Below, one piece after another: positions 22,655-34,307 of a stretch of 40,714 nucleotides of DNA. The notes beneath the pieces were generated by a model that saw nothing but the letters and a program-made list of their open reading frames with translations, was not told the DNA's origin and made no database searches. This stretch comes from Dissophora ornata (lineage: Eukaryota > Mortierellomycota > Mortierellomycetes > Mortierellales > Mortierellaceae), in assembly GCA_025201705.1 (NCBI GenBank), contig MU616805.1, positions 1-40,714 on the forward strand, given 5' to 3'. The translations under genes and the position numbers were made by a program. Each line of letters begins with the position of its first letter. Position 1 is the stretch's first letter.

Positions 22655-24088
22655 GGAACAGTCGACTCCCGGTTGGTGTGTCGGCAAGCGGTATTGCAGG
22701 AGAGTGTAAATGGAAGGATTGTGCGGGACAGAAAAAGGAAATGGAAATAAGAAAGTAATAGTGGATGACTCAAGCTGAGGAGGATGGAGGCAAGATTTGG
22801 CATACAGACAAGGGAGGGGTGATGGACAAAGTAGACTAGACTGCAACAAATTAAAAAAAAAAATGACGAAGAATCGTTTAACATGGATAGGCTGGGCGCA
22901 GGAGTTGTGATCCTATTACGCGCCAGGATTTTAATAAATGGACAGAGGCAGCGGCAGCCAGAACAGGATGGACGCGTGTGTGAGTGAGGGGAGTGGAGAG
23001 AGTGGGGAGAGAGAAAAAAAAAGGATGGATAGAGAAGGAGAGCAGACCGAGCAAGCAATGAGAGGAAGAGCAACACCGGCAGTAACGAGAGTAACAGGAT
23101 GACCCATTCCTTCGTACCCCTTTCCTCTCCCGCTCCTTTTTGCCCTTGATTGTGTTCGTGAAGGTCAAAGATGCGCCTCCGCTGGACCTGCCCCTCTCCG
23201 TCATATGTGCTTGCCTAATGCACTCGGGCATGCTCCCCTGAGCCAACCTGCACAAAATGTGGCGGACGGAATATAATTTACGGAAGATGTGGTTGGACGC
23301 CAACCGAAGATCACTCACATAAGGCGTGAAGGATTGACGGCGATGACATGTAATACAATGATGGCAATGAAGTCAAATACTGTCTATGTATGAGTTTATG
23401 ACTAAATCTGCTCGCATCGTCTCTACGATCTGCAGTATCTCCAACCATGGGCGATCTTCTCAGCTACCTCGACACCAACAGACAAGTACCAGACAGTGAG
23501 ACTAGCTAGATGACTCCAAAAAGGACAATAAGCAATCAACCTGTTGCAGTCAAACGAGTATCACCAGACAAGTACACTGCTGTCCTCGCTGGGCGATTAG
23601 TATCGTGCCAGTTGCAAAGTATTCCTGGGTCCGGATCTGAAAGGCACTCGACTTTGAGGAAGAATTACGGAGGGATCACAGATCCAAGAAGCTGCGCCGC
23701 CGATTCCCTTGTCAGCTCGCGTAATGCTGACCGACGTTTGACGAAACTCTGGGTACCGGAGTGTGTTGGCTTCTCCGTTGTCAAGGATGGGAAAACGCGA
23801 TGGATGGGGAAAGGTTCTATCTTCAGTCATCTGCAGGAAGGAGGTTGCACAGCTCGTGGAGCAAGCATGCAGCCAATAGCAGCGCGCCACTGGCCAAGCT
23901 TGATGTCTCTTGCTTACTTCTCATCTTGCTTTGCATTGCACTATTCCACGAGCTCCAGAACAAGGGCCACCCTCGCAGCAAGGACACAGTAGACTGCACA
24001 GGAAGCATTCTCTAGACACAGAAGGCAGAGAACGAATCATTCCGTCACGCACAGCGACCCCACCCCATTGTCCGTCCCCCTCTCCAAC
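22655..24088. other. TEA/VPS53 intergenic region
   Basis: A 1.4-kb divergent gap, the longest between confident genes. From 22980 to 23130 it is GA-rich on the plus strand, hence CT-rich on the sense strand of the TEA gene, and probably its 5' UTR/promoter. The VPS53 start at 24089 is preceded by a CCCCCTCTCC tract. The 160-codon frame at 23510-23992 (+) overlaps a 97-codon frame on the other strand, has no domain I recognise and no splice support, so I do not call it a gene. A long regulated promoter would fit a developmental regulator. Confidence 0.6.
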
Positions 24089-27000
24089 ATGGCACAGGGA
24101 TCAGCCTATGTCACCACGACAGATGCCATTCAGCTGGCGCCAGAACTCAACTCGTCCATCACGCACATCCTTCGCTCTAAGGATCCGCTTGATGCCCAGG
24201 AATTCAGCTCTGTCGAGTACATCAACAAAATATTCCCCAATGGTACGAATGATGCAATCCAGCCTGACAATTGACGGTACTAAAATAGTGGCCGTTGGCG
24301 GCCCTGAGCTTATCCATGCGTTCAACATATTATCAACCTACTGCCATCTTCATATTTTTCACTCGAGCAGAGCATTCTTTAGCAGCGGTAGACCAGGTAC
24401 TGGCAAAGTTACAAGCAAGGGCTAAGCAAGTCCAGGAGGAGCTTCGCGAATTGACCCGAGCACAAACTGACGGAGGACAGAAGGGTCAAGAGGAGGTCGA
24501 AGCAGCCAAAAAAGGCATCGAGGTATAGGTTCTGGGTAACGCTGACAGCGGAAAGCGAGTAGTGCTGCTGATAATACCTCTGCTTGCGTCAAGACAACAG
24601 ACTCATTGTTTACATTTTCACGGATCGATCTGCCAGATGTTGTTCTTCAAAATTAAGGAAATCAAGGAAAAGGCCACTCAGTCAGAGCAGATGGTCCAGG
24701 AGATCACCCAGGACATCAAGAGCCTGGACTACGCCAAGCGTCACCTCACCACCTCCATCACGACGCTCAAACGACTACAAATGCTTGGTAGGCACGCAGA
24801 CTGCAAAGCTAGGAAAGTCTTCTGTTAGCACTTATGTCGTCTAATCGACAGATCTGTATCTGAATAGTCACCGCTGTGGACCAACTAAAGGCAATGGCTC
24901 AACGAAAGCAGTACAGGGAGACGGCTCAATTGCTTGAGGTAAAGAAGCGCGTCGTCCTGACAATTGTAGGGGGAAAGTTCTTGACTGAGAGACTTATGAT
25001 ACTACTATACCCGTGACAAACGAAACCATCCCATAGGCTGTCCTTCAGCTGATTCAATACTTTCGGACTTTTCAAAACGTCAGGCAAATCGCCGAGCTGA
25101 CAGAATCTGTGGCCAAGCTACAAGCGGAACTTGAGCGCGATATCATGAAGGACTTTGAGAACAGCTTTACGCAGGATGGAATTCTAGTTGGGAATGTTGG
25201 CCAACTGGCTAGCGCATGTCTCGTCATCGACATCCTAGGCGAGGACGTCAGGTTGGTGCTCATTTGCTGGGTTTCCTTAAAATGATTTGCTTCATCGCGA
25301 GATCAGCGCCTGATCCATCGCTCATCACCACTATCCCACGATGGGAGTATCTAGGCGCAACCTGGTAGAATGGTACTGCAAACTGCAACTGAGAGCCTAT
25401 CGATCTGTATTCAAGCCGAACGAAGAAGTCTCTGCGCTAGATAATACTTCAAGGCGTTATGCATGGTTGAAACGGCTCCTCAAGATCCACGATGAAGAGC
25501 ATGCACATATTTTCCCTCCAGCTTGGGATGTATCTCGCGTGCTTTGCATGCAATTTTGCCAGATCACTAGGTAAAGTTTTGAATTCCCTTGCGCACTACT
25601 CTATTGCCTTTATGAATCCTTTAAAACTCACACTTGTTTATAATTAGGACTGACCTGACCGATATCCTAGCAAAGACCGCATCGACCGTAGAAGTACCAC
25701 TGCTGTTACAGGTCCTGCAGCTCACATTGGAGTTCGAGACTCAGCTCGAGAATCGTTTCTTGAGCAAGGTGAGCAAAATGAAAAGCCACTTTGGAGCTAT
25801 GGTTAGGTTGAGCATGCTCCAATTAACGATTAATCGGGTTGTCTATAGGATGTCGAGTATGCTTTGAATGAAGAGGCCGACAATGCTGGATTTACGGAGA
25901 GCATATCACATTGCTTCGAGCCGTACCTGAGCCTATACATTGAAGCCGAAGACAAGTATGTTGTAGCTGTACACTAGGACCGGCCCAAACATTTTGTTGC
26001 GGGCAAGAACGTACCAGTCGGATGGGAATTGATATTGCCTTCTGTGTTTTTATCGTAACCAATCTATTGCGCGCTCTATAGAGCTCTCGAAGAAAAGATT
26101 AACGGATTCAAGTTTCAGGAACCGGTGCCAGAAGACGACCTCTCGGTGACGGTGCTAGCCTCCAGCACGGACATTTTTTTGTTTTACAAGTCCGCTTTGA
26201 CCAACTGCGCTAAGCTATCGCGGAAAAAGCCCTTCCTCGATTTGTGCACTGTCTTCGGGAAGTGGCTTCGAGTTTATGCCAATGACGTTCTCCTTAGCAA
26301 GTTGCCTAAGCAGTAAGATACTCCTCCGAGTCTTGTGTGACGTTTGGCGAATCGACACCTGTATTCTCCACGCTCTATGTGTTTACGATATTCAACTTCT
26401 AACATTGCCCATTCTGTGCGCTTGCTTCCAAACTAGAGGAGACAAGCGACCTGTCAATCGGGAAAGCTTGCGGTCTATTTGCATCGTTCTTAACACGGCT
26501 GACTACTCCCTCACCACTACAAGCCAGGCAAGTGCAGGAAAATCGCGAGAAGGAGCGAAGCAGTTTGTCTCGATGACGTGTCAATCGACTGACGGTGCTA
26601 CTGAACTTTTTTGATGTCGCTGACCGTAGCTCGAAGAGAGGCTATGGGCGAATATAGACCCCGAGTTTGTCGACCAAGTTAGCATGGAGTCAGAGCGCCA
26701 AGCATTCCTTTTGTAAGCATCGTGCTGTTGACTAACGAGCCGTGCTCCAAAAAAAATGCCTCCTTACTAACTCCAGAAAACGTTCTCTGAGATTAGTATA
26801 ATATCTGCCTGTACAAAAGCTTTGGTTCGGGCTGTCGAGAATCATTACGAGTCTGCACTGCAATCCATGGCCAAGCTACCTTGGGCAACAATAGAAAACG
26901 TTGGAGACCAGTCCGAATACGTTTCTATGATCCAGGGCACGCTGAAAACGTGTGTTGGCGCTGTACAGGACTTAATTACCAACAAGAGATATTTCCGGAC

Positions 27001-28127
27001 ATTTTGCGACAAGTTGATTGAGTAATGCCCATCACCACACCGCTTTATCTCCGTGGCTTGCCTGGTCTGAAGATCATGATTCTATAAAATCTTCCCAGTT
27101 GACTGAACATGCATATTCATGTCCTCGTAGGTCGTTCGTGTCGAGGTTTGCGGCCAACCTCACAAAATGCAAACCAATATCTGAGATCGGAGCAGAGCAA
27201 ATGCTACTAGACACTCAAGCTGTCAAGTCGTTATTGCTAGAGATCCCCAGTCTGGGGCTGGAGTCCTCTGTGCCGCCTCCGACATCGTAAGTTCTCGGTG
27301 AAAATCCGGTAACTCTTGAACATGTATATAAAGCTTTACACACATGTGTACTGACTATATCTTCTATGCCATGATAACGAAGGTTTGTCAAGTTCGTCAA
27401 CCGTGGCCTGGGCAAGATCGAGACAATTTTAAAGACAGCAATGAGTCCACATGAGCCTTTGGAGATGTTTATCGACCATTACTTTTTACTTATTGGTGAC
27501 CGTAACCTGTCCAATTTCCAACGGATTCTTGAGCTGAAGGGACTTAAAAGGACTGAGCAACAGCAGATGGTTGACCTTTTTCAAAAGAAGCAGGTTGGTA
27601 TGGAAAACCTGCAAGAAAATTCTGGGGTCATGTCGCTGCTGCAAGGAATGCCGGCACTCATTTCTAATCAAGGCGTTGTGGGACCGTCCGCAGGGCTCGT
27701 TGGAAATATGGCGGGTATGGTCCTCGGCGGACCTTCTGGAGGTCCAGCCGGATTGATGACGCCGGGAGGGCCGGGGGCAGGCAGTGTCCGGGATGGCAAC
27801 TCGTACCAACTCGGAAATATTGTCACGTCCAGTATCCTTAGCCACAGCCCTTTTGCTGCCCTTGCTGCCCAACACTTGAATTCGCCTGGAGGTGGCGGTG
27901 AGCTGATAACCAGTGGCAACGCGCTCTTTGGTCTTGGACAGGACAAAGATTCCAGCACTGGGTCAGGTACCGGCTCAACAGGCTCTGTTAGCCAGGGTGG
28001 GCATGGACAACCCGGCGGATCCTTTGCAACTAGCACAAAGATCAATGTCAACATCCGCAAGTTTGTTGCAGGTATGAGAGCCAAGAAAGACCAAGAGCCC
28101 GGTCCGTCGGGACTTTCAGGCAATTAG
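24089..28127 (+). CDS. VPS53: VPS53, GARP/EARP subunit (14 exons)
   Basis: Exons 24089-24242, 24371-24522, 24637-24787, 24868-24938, 25037-25251, 25355-25570, 25648-25768, 25849-25955, 26082-26312, 26437-26527, 26630-26712, 26797-27021, 27131-27286, 27383-28127; 905 aa. VPS53 is part of the GARP tether, which captures endosome-derived vesicles at the trans-Golgi. The conserved N-terminal block is clear ([49 protein letters not shown]), as are HHL-like solenoid blocks ([56 protein letters not shown]). The last 190 residues are Gly/Pro/Ser-rich with a basic end ([16 protein letters not shown]). Intron 10 (26528-26629) has a GC donor (CAG/GCAAGT): only this junction gives the family sequence [17 protein letters not shown]. 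The exon 11/12 junction (26712/26797) is the least certain. Confidence 0.96.
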
Positions 28128-28208
28128 TGTTCTTCCAAGCAAAACAAATAAACCACAAGGAAAACATCATAGAGAGTAATGCTCTTGGACATGGGGTCAG
28201 TATTTCGT

Positions 28209-29285
28209 TTATTTTCCCGGGAACGATCCCTGTCTCGTATTGTATCTACTCCAACTTTGTACAGGGCCATCCTGCTCGCCACCGGCATTGGCACTATCAG
28301 CGGGTGCTGTAGACTTGGCGCCTGGACGCAACCCTTCCATGGAGTGTCTTGCTCGTGCGCTGGTTGCAAAGTCGTCCATGAACGATGCCCTTGGGGCTGC
28401 TGTCTCGGTGCTCTCTTTCGGTTCGCGAGAGAATGAGGGGGATTCACAATTGCGAAGCTGGATACTGCGGTGGTAAGCGTCCATGCTGCTCCTCCGAGCC
28501 CGGTAATCATCTGACAGAGAGGTGCGCGGCGCTACTGGCGAGGCACTGGCAGAACAACTGGGTAGGGCTACTGTGATGACTCTTGTGGAGCCCTCCGCAG
28601 AGTCTGACGCTGAGGATAGCTCCATGCTCATGCGGTGTCTGTACAACGACGTTGCTAGTCCTCCTGCAATAGCTAGCGCTTTGGCGTCGGTTTCTGAAGG
28701 GTGGGAATGATGATCCTTCCTGATGTCGTAAAAGAGGTTACTTCCATTCCTGCTTCTTGTTGCAGTGAAATTGCCGTCGTTTTCAGTCTGGCCGGAAGCG
28801 TGTTGAACAGGGACCCTAGAGCACAAGGCACCATCCTCTGAATGGTCGAAAGCAGTTTCGTCAGATATTTGGGGCTGTGGGCCAGACGAAGACCCTTTGA
28901 TCGGAAAGTTTCTTCTTGGCTCCGACTGTCGCAGTTGCCTCAAGAGAAATCGTTCGTCTACGACTTCTTGTATATCGTCAATATTTTTGTGGTCGCCTTG
29001 ATCATCGCGAGTCGTCATGTCTATGTCGGTGTATCCTGATGTGTTGTCTTTTGCAGGTTCGCCAACATGAGCATTGTCATTGATAGCAATAAATGTAGAC
29101 TCGGTACCACACCCGTCTTTGCAATTGTCCTCGGTAGTCGTGCAGTCGGCGCCTAACTCACCACCCATCTTCTTCAGGCGGTCGCTGTAGTTGAGGCCAT
29201 CGCTGTAGCTATTGTACCCTTGACCCACACTGTAATAGTCGCTGCCACCACCCTCACCACTATCCCCATTGTCGCCCTTGATGTT

Positions 29286-29317
<32 letters not shown>

Positions 29318-30915
29318 TGGCGTTGTTGATATGAAGTTGTTTTTCAGACTCGCCTTCTTCTCCGACAAAGTCCTCATTGCCTTGCTGGCGGCGGCGGCGG
29401 TGGAGAAGAATGAATGGTCTCACGACATACATCAGCACTAGACCGCAGATAATGACACAGAGGACACTGACAACAGATGCAAAGACTGCTTTGGATATGG
29501 AAGAGTCAGAAGAAGAAGGAGACGAGACCTCGTACGCTGGAGATATGCTGACCATCAGGTCCGTGGTAGTGCTGCTGTTCCCATTGTCCTTTACTGCTGC
29601 AGGTTGAGGATGGATCTTTATAAGAGTCTTGAGGGCGGCCGGCAATGGCGTAAGGGAAGTTGGGCCAAGGAGAATCTGGAAAAGGTAGTCTACGGTTCCT
29701 TGATCTGCCATAGCAATTACCGTCGCCGACTCGATGGTTGCCTCTGTAGAATCAGCACCAAGCGCTTTCAGCTGCACATTTGGGCCTCCAGATTGATCCT
29801 TTCGTCGAATAAAGTCTGGGTGTTTAATGTGAAAGTTCTTGGTGGGATGCGCACCGTTCTTGGTGAGACGCGCGCCATTCTTGGTGAGACGCGCGCCATT
29901 CTTGGTGAGACGCGCACCGTCCTTGGTCTGGAGTAGTCGAGGACGTCGCACAGAATCGCTGCTAAAGTCGTCGTCATCATCATTCCCAGAACCACTTTTC
30001 CCCCCGTTGCCACCATCAGGACTCTGGTCGGCAGTACGTGTAGGCATTGCGGCCTGAGCCTGTGTGGTCGCGGCCACTGGCGCTGGGGCTACCGATACTT
30101 GTCCGGGCGGCATCGCTGCTGCGGAAGTTGTCGCAGCTGTGGAAGCTGTCACTGGGATCGACGTGACTGGAGTTGTCGCCGCTAGAATGGACGTGACCGG
30201 AGTTGACGCTGCTGGAATGGACGCGGCCGGAGTTGACGTTGCTGGGATAGACGCGTTCGGAGTTGCCGTTGCTGGGATCAACGTGGTTGGAGTTGTCGTT
30301 GCTGGGACAAGTTTGGGAGGGAAAACGCACGACGTTTGGTTATAGATGAGAATGGCTTGAGGATTTGACCCTTGGAGGTTGAAAAGTTTGGTAGCAAGAG
30401 GACATCCGTCACAGTCTAGGAACGCGATCCAGGCCCGGTCAACCCTGTCTGTAATGTTTTTGTCGCACAACTTGCCGACATCATACAGGCGTCCCTAAAA
30501 TGCGAGCAAGTAGAAATAAGCAACCGCAAGAGTCACCCATGCAAATTCCATCGTATTCATGACTTTTGGAACCAAGTTATCGTAGGTTTGCTGTGGTTGT
30601 CAAGGTTATAAGAAGCCTTACCCTGACGCCAGCGGGTCCAGGTTGGGGTGTTCCATTGACGATCTTGATGTTGGCAAAGAGTTTCGATTCTGGTTGGGAG
30701 CAAACGGGTGCGGTTGAGGCACCCGATGCAGACCCTGTGCCAGTTCCCACAGCCGCTCCTGCAGTACAGGAGACTAGGTTCGTCTGGAGCTCAAAATTGG
30801 ATACGGGAACGTCATTTGAGCTGATGACGGAACCCGAAGTCTCGGCAGCCCAAATGGCGGCGAGGAAAAGTGCGGCGCGGATGATTGAAAGTGGCGCTGT
30901 GCTAGACTTGAGCAT
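28209..30915 (-). CDS. PA-domain single-TM protein without RING (2 exons)
   Basis: Exons 30915-30622 and 30494-28209; 859 aa. A signal peptide opens the protein (MLKSSTAPLSIIRAALFLAA). The lumenal part has features of a protease-associated (PA) domain: LFANIKIVNG, GRLYDVGKLC, AWIAFLDCDGCPLATKLFN, NPQAILIYNQTSC, and after a long insert IAMADQGTVDYLFQIL. The insert (about 165-320) carries five ten-residue P-A-T-rich repeats, an Asp-rich stretch and four GARLTKN-type repeats. A TM helix follows at about 433-456, then a basic stop (HRRRRQQ) and a 400-residue disordered Ser/Asp-rich tail. PA-TM proteins of fungi and animals often end in a RING-H2 E3 ligase domain; no C3H2C3 pattern is visible here. 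An in-frame ATG at 31086 would add 57 residues but bury the signal peptide, so 30915 is preferred. Convergent with VPS53, 81 bases between stops. Confidence 0.85.
29285..29322. repeat. Coding GCT/GTT trinucleotide repeat
   Basis: A run of TTG and CTG triplets inside the PA-domain gene. On the coding minus strand it specifies a Ser then Asn homopolymer (eight Ser, four Asn) in the cytoplasmic tail. Trinucleotide runs of this type vary in length between strains. Confidence 0.9.
29835..29918. repeat. 21-bp coding tandem repeat (GARLTKN x4)
   Basis: Four head-to-tail 21-bp units within the PA-domain gene encode GARLTKN, GARLTKN, GARLTKN and GAHPTKN. The two middle units are nearly identical at DNA level, which points to recent unit duplication. 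A related but degraded unit (QTKD) precedes them. Confidence 0.92.
30156..30305. repeat. 30-bp coding tandem repeat (PATxTPxxxI x5)
   Basis: Five consecutive 30-bp units in the PA-domain gene encode PATTTPTTLI, PATATPNASI, PATSTPAASI, PAASTPVTSI and LAATTPVTSI, with a degraded sixth after them. The Thr/Pro/Ser content suggests an O-glycosylated lumenal spacer. The DNA units are similar but not identical, so the array is older than the 21-bp array next to it. Confidence 0.9.
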
Positions 30916-31706
30916 CCTTAGAAGGCGAATCTTGGAGCACTGCAGAAACGAGGGAGGGTGAAGGACAAGTGTCTGAAGGAAAAGATAAAATATAATAAAA
31001 TAAAAACACAACCAAAGTGAGAGAGATGCGGCCAAGGTCGAACAAGAGGCGATGCGGCCGTTGCCCAAATTATTCAAACGGCCCATATCGACAGATTCTG
31101 ATGAGGGCAGTCGACGCGGCAATAATGCCCACTCACACTAGAGGGCGAGGATTCCAATGCGTTGTTGTGCGGATACGATAGCGAAAAAGAGGTGCGGGCT
31201 GGCCAGGTCAGAGGCGCGGACAATTAAAGAGAGCAAGGTGTGTAGAGTACATGTACTGTACAGGAGAGCATGGATAGATGCAAAAGGCGGCGACACCCGT
31301 GGTGTGATCTACGGGTCGTATCACGCCAGGCAGACGGATATGTCGACAGAGCGTGGTGTGTAAGAATGCCAGGCACTCTCTCTGCCACGGACTACGCCAC
31401 CCCTTGCGGTTGGCCAGTGCGTTCCGGTGTCACATTTGTCACATTTCGCTGCGAAACGAGTCGGAAAAGAGTGCACTCGGATAAATGGCATTCATGTGTT
31501 TATTACGAGGGAAGACGAGGGCTCTGCATCTCAGCTCATCATATTCTCATTCCCTCATTCCTTCTCTCATTCCCTCATTCTCTCTCTCTCTCCTCTCATT
31601 GTCATTGTTACATTCTCATTCTCTCATTCTCTCATTCTCATTCTCATTCCCTCATTCATTCCCTCTCATCCCTCATCCCCTCTCTCATCTCCCCCCTGGG
31701 AAGCTC
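30916..31706. other. Divergent PA-gene/MFS-gene intergenic region
   Basis: A 791-bp gap between two start codons that must hold both promoters. From 31550 to 31680 the plus strand is a degenerate CT/CATTCTCATTCC array (repeats of CTCATT and CATTC), ending 25 bases before the MFS start. Near 31435 there is a short direct repeat TCACATT-TGTCACATT. Open frames here are repeat products or upstream extensions of the neighbours. Confidence 0.6.
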
Positions 31707-33813
31707 ATGGCTTTCCCAAAGAGAGTCTCCACCGCCGCTAGGGCTGCCTCCTTTATTGCCGCCTGCGCCGTGGCCATCGTCTCGGGCACGCCCTATCTGT
31801 ACGCCACCTATGCCAACCAGCTCACCTCAAAGCTTGCCCTGACTGCTCTCCAGTCCAATGTAACGACTGATCATACCGCCCCTGCTCCGTCTCTGCTCCA
31901 TCTGAACCGAGCCTGGCACTAACCCGTCTTCCTCCCTAAACAGATCGTCGCTGCTGGTGTCCACTATGGCCTGTTCCTGTCAGGTACGACCACCCACCAG
32001 ATGCTCGTTTCCCGCTGACAATCAGTCGTGTGGCTAATTGGTCAGATCGTACTCACCCTGTGCTGTTTCGTATTGTATTATTACAAACATGTCTCTGTGC
32101 GCCGATAGGTCCCCTCTTCGGGCGCCTGGTCGACGATCGCGGTCCCAAAACGTACGTCAGAGCTCTGTAGCAACATCTTGCATGACATCTCGTCATTGAC
32201 CTGCAGATCGCACCCTTCGTTTTGGAGATAAGCACGATGCTCTTATCGATCTGTGCCCCCAAACATGCATGTCTTGCCTGTCATTGCCTTACCAAAGGGG
32301 CTAGTCCAGTGCATTTGCCCATGGACACAATTCCCTGCCCGCTCCGCTCCCCTCCCGTCCTTCCCTCGCCAATCTCTTTGCCTTTCCACGCATGATTGCC
32401 CTCTCCTCTATTCCCATGGAGCCCACAATGCTAACCCTCGTCTCTCCGTTCACTCTAGTGTCGGTCTCTTTGCGGCTGGTCTACTCATGATCGGCTATGC
32501 GGGCTTGGCCTTGACCTACTCTGGCGTCTTCTACTCATTCGGCTTCTTCACCGCCTTTGCTTTTCTGGCCCTGGTAGGCATGGGAAGTCAGGCCGGCTAC
32601 ATGACAGCTGTCAGCACCAACGCCCACAACTTTCACTCTGCCAGGGGTCTAGCCATGGCTGTGCCCATTGCGCTCTTTGGCCTATCGGCCCTTTTGTTTG
32701 CCCAGATCAACAATTACTTTTACAAAGACGACACCCAGGCCTTCTTGCTCCTAGTCTCCAAGGCCATTGGTGCCACGATCTTGATCTCGATCTTGTTCCT
32801 GAATGTATTCCCAGCTCAGAGTGGCTCCAAGGACCTAGAGGCGACAGTCGAACCCACAAGTGCTTCGTTCTCTGCATCGACTCTACAGCAGGACTCTGAT
32901 GAACTTGTCGACGACGTGGCAGAAGAGCACCGCAGGAGGACCCAGGAGCGGGAACGACTTTTGCGTCCTGACACCCCGACCACACCCTCTGCAGTTTCTC
33001 GCCATCATCTCTCAGGCCTCAACCTGTTCAGGAAAGCACATGTGCCGCAGATGTTGCTGCTGAGTGTGATACTCCTGTCTGGGCCAGGACTCATGTATGT
33101 CACGAACGCCGGAAACATTATCCGGTCCATCTACCGCGACCACATGGAGGATCCCTCGGTCCCACCAACCGCCGAAGAGTTATTACGTCTCCAGCAGCTG
33201 CAGAACTATCATGTCTCGCTGATCAGTCTGTGCTCGTGTTTGGGCCGCTTTTCTGTTGGTCTGATGTCAGACCTGGGCAAGCGAGGCAGAGGTCAGTGGT
33301 GGGGAATAAGCCGCATCGGATTCATGCTCTACGCTGGAGTGTGTGTATGGCTGGGTCAGACGTTTGGAGCAAATGTCAGCGATATCGGCGACCTAGACAA
33401 GGTGTCTATCCTTGTAGGCCTGGGCTATGGCAGCGTGTTTGGCGTCGCCCCGACCATTGTCAGTGAGTGGTTTGGTGTCTCGAACTTTGGCTCCAACTGG
33501 TAAGGATTCGTGCTGTTTTACAAGGCACGTACACAATGATAGTCTCCTATCAAAAACTCGAGAGCTAACTCGTCGAATTATATTGCGACCAATCAGGGGC
33601 TGGATCTCTGTCGGAAACGCTATTGGAGGACAGGTCTTCAACCTCGTGTTTGGGTCGCTGTATGACAAGGAGGCACAACATGAGCACACGCTGCAGTGCT
33701 TCGGCGTAGAGTGCTTCCACACATCGTTTGTGCTTGGATTCTGCTCCAGCTTCTTGGGAGTACTGGTCCTTGTCTACCTCACTTTTTTCTGTCGCAAGAC
33801 TCCTGTCAATTGA
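31707..33813 (+). CDS. Major facilitator transporter, Mch1/nodulin-like (5 exons)
   Basis: Exons 31707-31859, 31944-31983, 32109-32151, 32459-33499, 33597-33813; 497 aa, with about 12 predicted hydrophobic segments. The frame is continuous over all junctions. It opens with TM1 (FIAACAVAIVSGTPYLYATYA), then the MFS loop motif GPLFGRLVDDRGPK after TM2, TMs 3-6, and a long acidic/Ser-rich cytoplasmic loop (about 215-265). The C-terminal half includes LGRFSVGLMSD, VGLGYGSVFGVAPTIVSEWFGV, NFGSNWGWISVGNAIGGQ. These features match the nodulin-like/monocarboxylate-like branch including yeast Mch1, a vacuolar membrane protein whose substrate is not known. A Cys pair in the last lumenal loop (CFGVECF) is typical of that group. 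Intron 3 is unusually long (307 nt). The ATG follows a CT-rich leader. Confidence 0.9.
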
Positions 33814-34307
33814 CGGATGAACTGACCCGGACCTTGTTATCAAGCTGACGTTGCCAATATACCAAGTATGTAGCGCTAGATTACCCTGGCCTACAGCACA
33901 TCCGTAGAGGAGACTAGTTTCACCCAAATGTCGATAAAGTGCTTAGTTCTCCAGCTGCAGTTCGCGGATAAATGCTAAAGTACGCGTCCTCAACAACATG
34001 ACGCGCGGGCTGTTGCCAATGCGTGTCAGAGCGCACGTCCTCTGCATGGTTAGACTATTTGATTTAGAACAAGAGAGCATTCTTGGCAAACACTGAGAAG
34101 CAAAACTCTTGGCTTTTTCATTTTATTTCCTATGCAGGTGGATGGCTCGTAGGGGTCTTGAATAAATACTGCGTCTCTCGCGCTCTCGTCTTCAACCGTA
34201 GACAGCGCAAATACCATCACGCACACACACACAAACACACACACACACACACACACACACGCCGACTATATACCCGCAAAGCATCTTGCCTCCATTCACT
34301 CTCTAAC
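33814..34307. other. Intergenic region upstream of the coiled-coil gene
   Basis: Holds the MFS gene's 3' UTR and the promoter of the next plus-strand gene. A TATA-like AATAAATAC sits near 34160 and a CA microsatellite lies at about 34222-34260, roughly 50 bases before the ATG. No further gene is visible. Confidence 0.55.
34222..34260. repeat. (CA)n microsatellite in a 5' UTR/promoter
   Basis: About 19 CA units with one AAAC interruption, ending 47 bases before the ATG at 34308. On the sense strand it may form part of the 5' UTR. Its length is likely to vary between strains. Confidence 0.95.

Noticed and set aside
23510..23992. 160-codon plus-strand frame in the TEA/VPS53 gap
   Set aside because: Basic, compositionally random, overlapped by a 97-codon antisense frame, with no splice or promoter support.
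15689..28127. VPS16 and VPS53 as part of a functional trafficking cluster
   Set aside because: A TEA transcription factor and over 4 kb lie between them, and the two proteins belong to different tethering complexes; chance linkage is the simpler reading.
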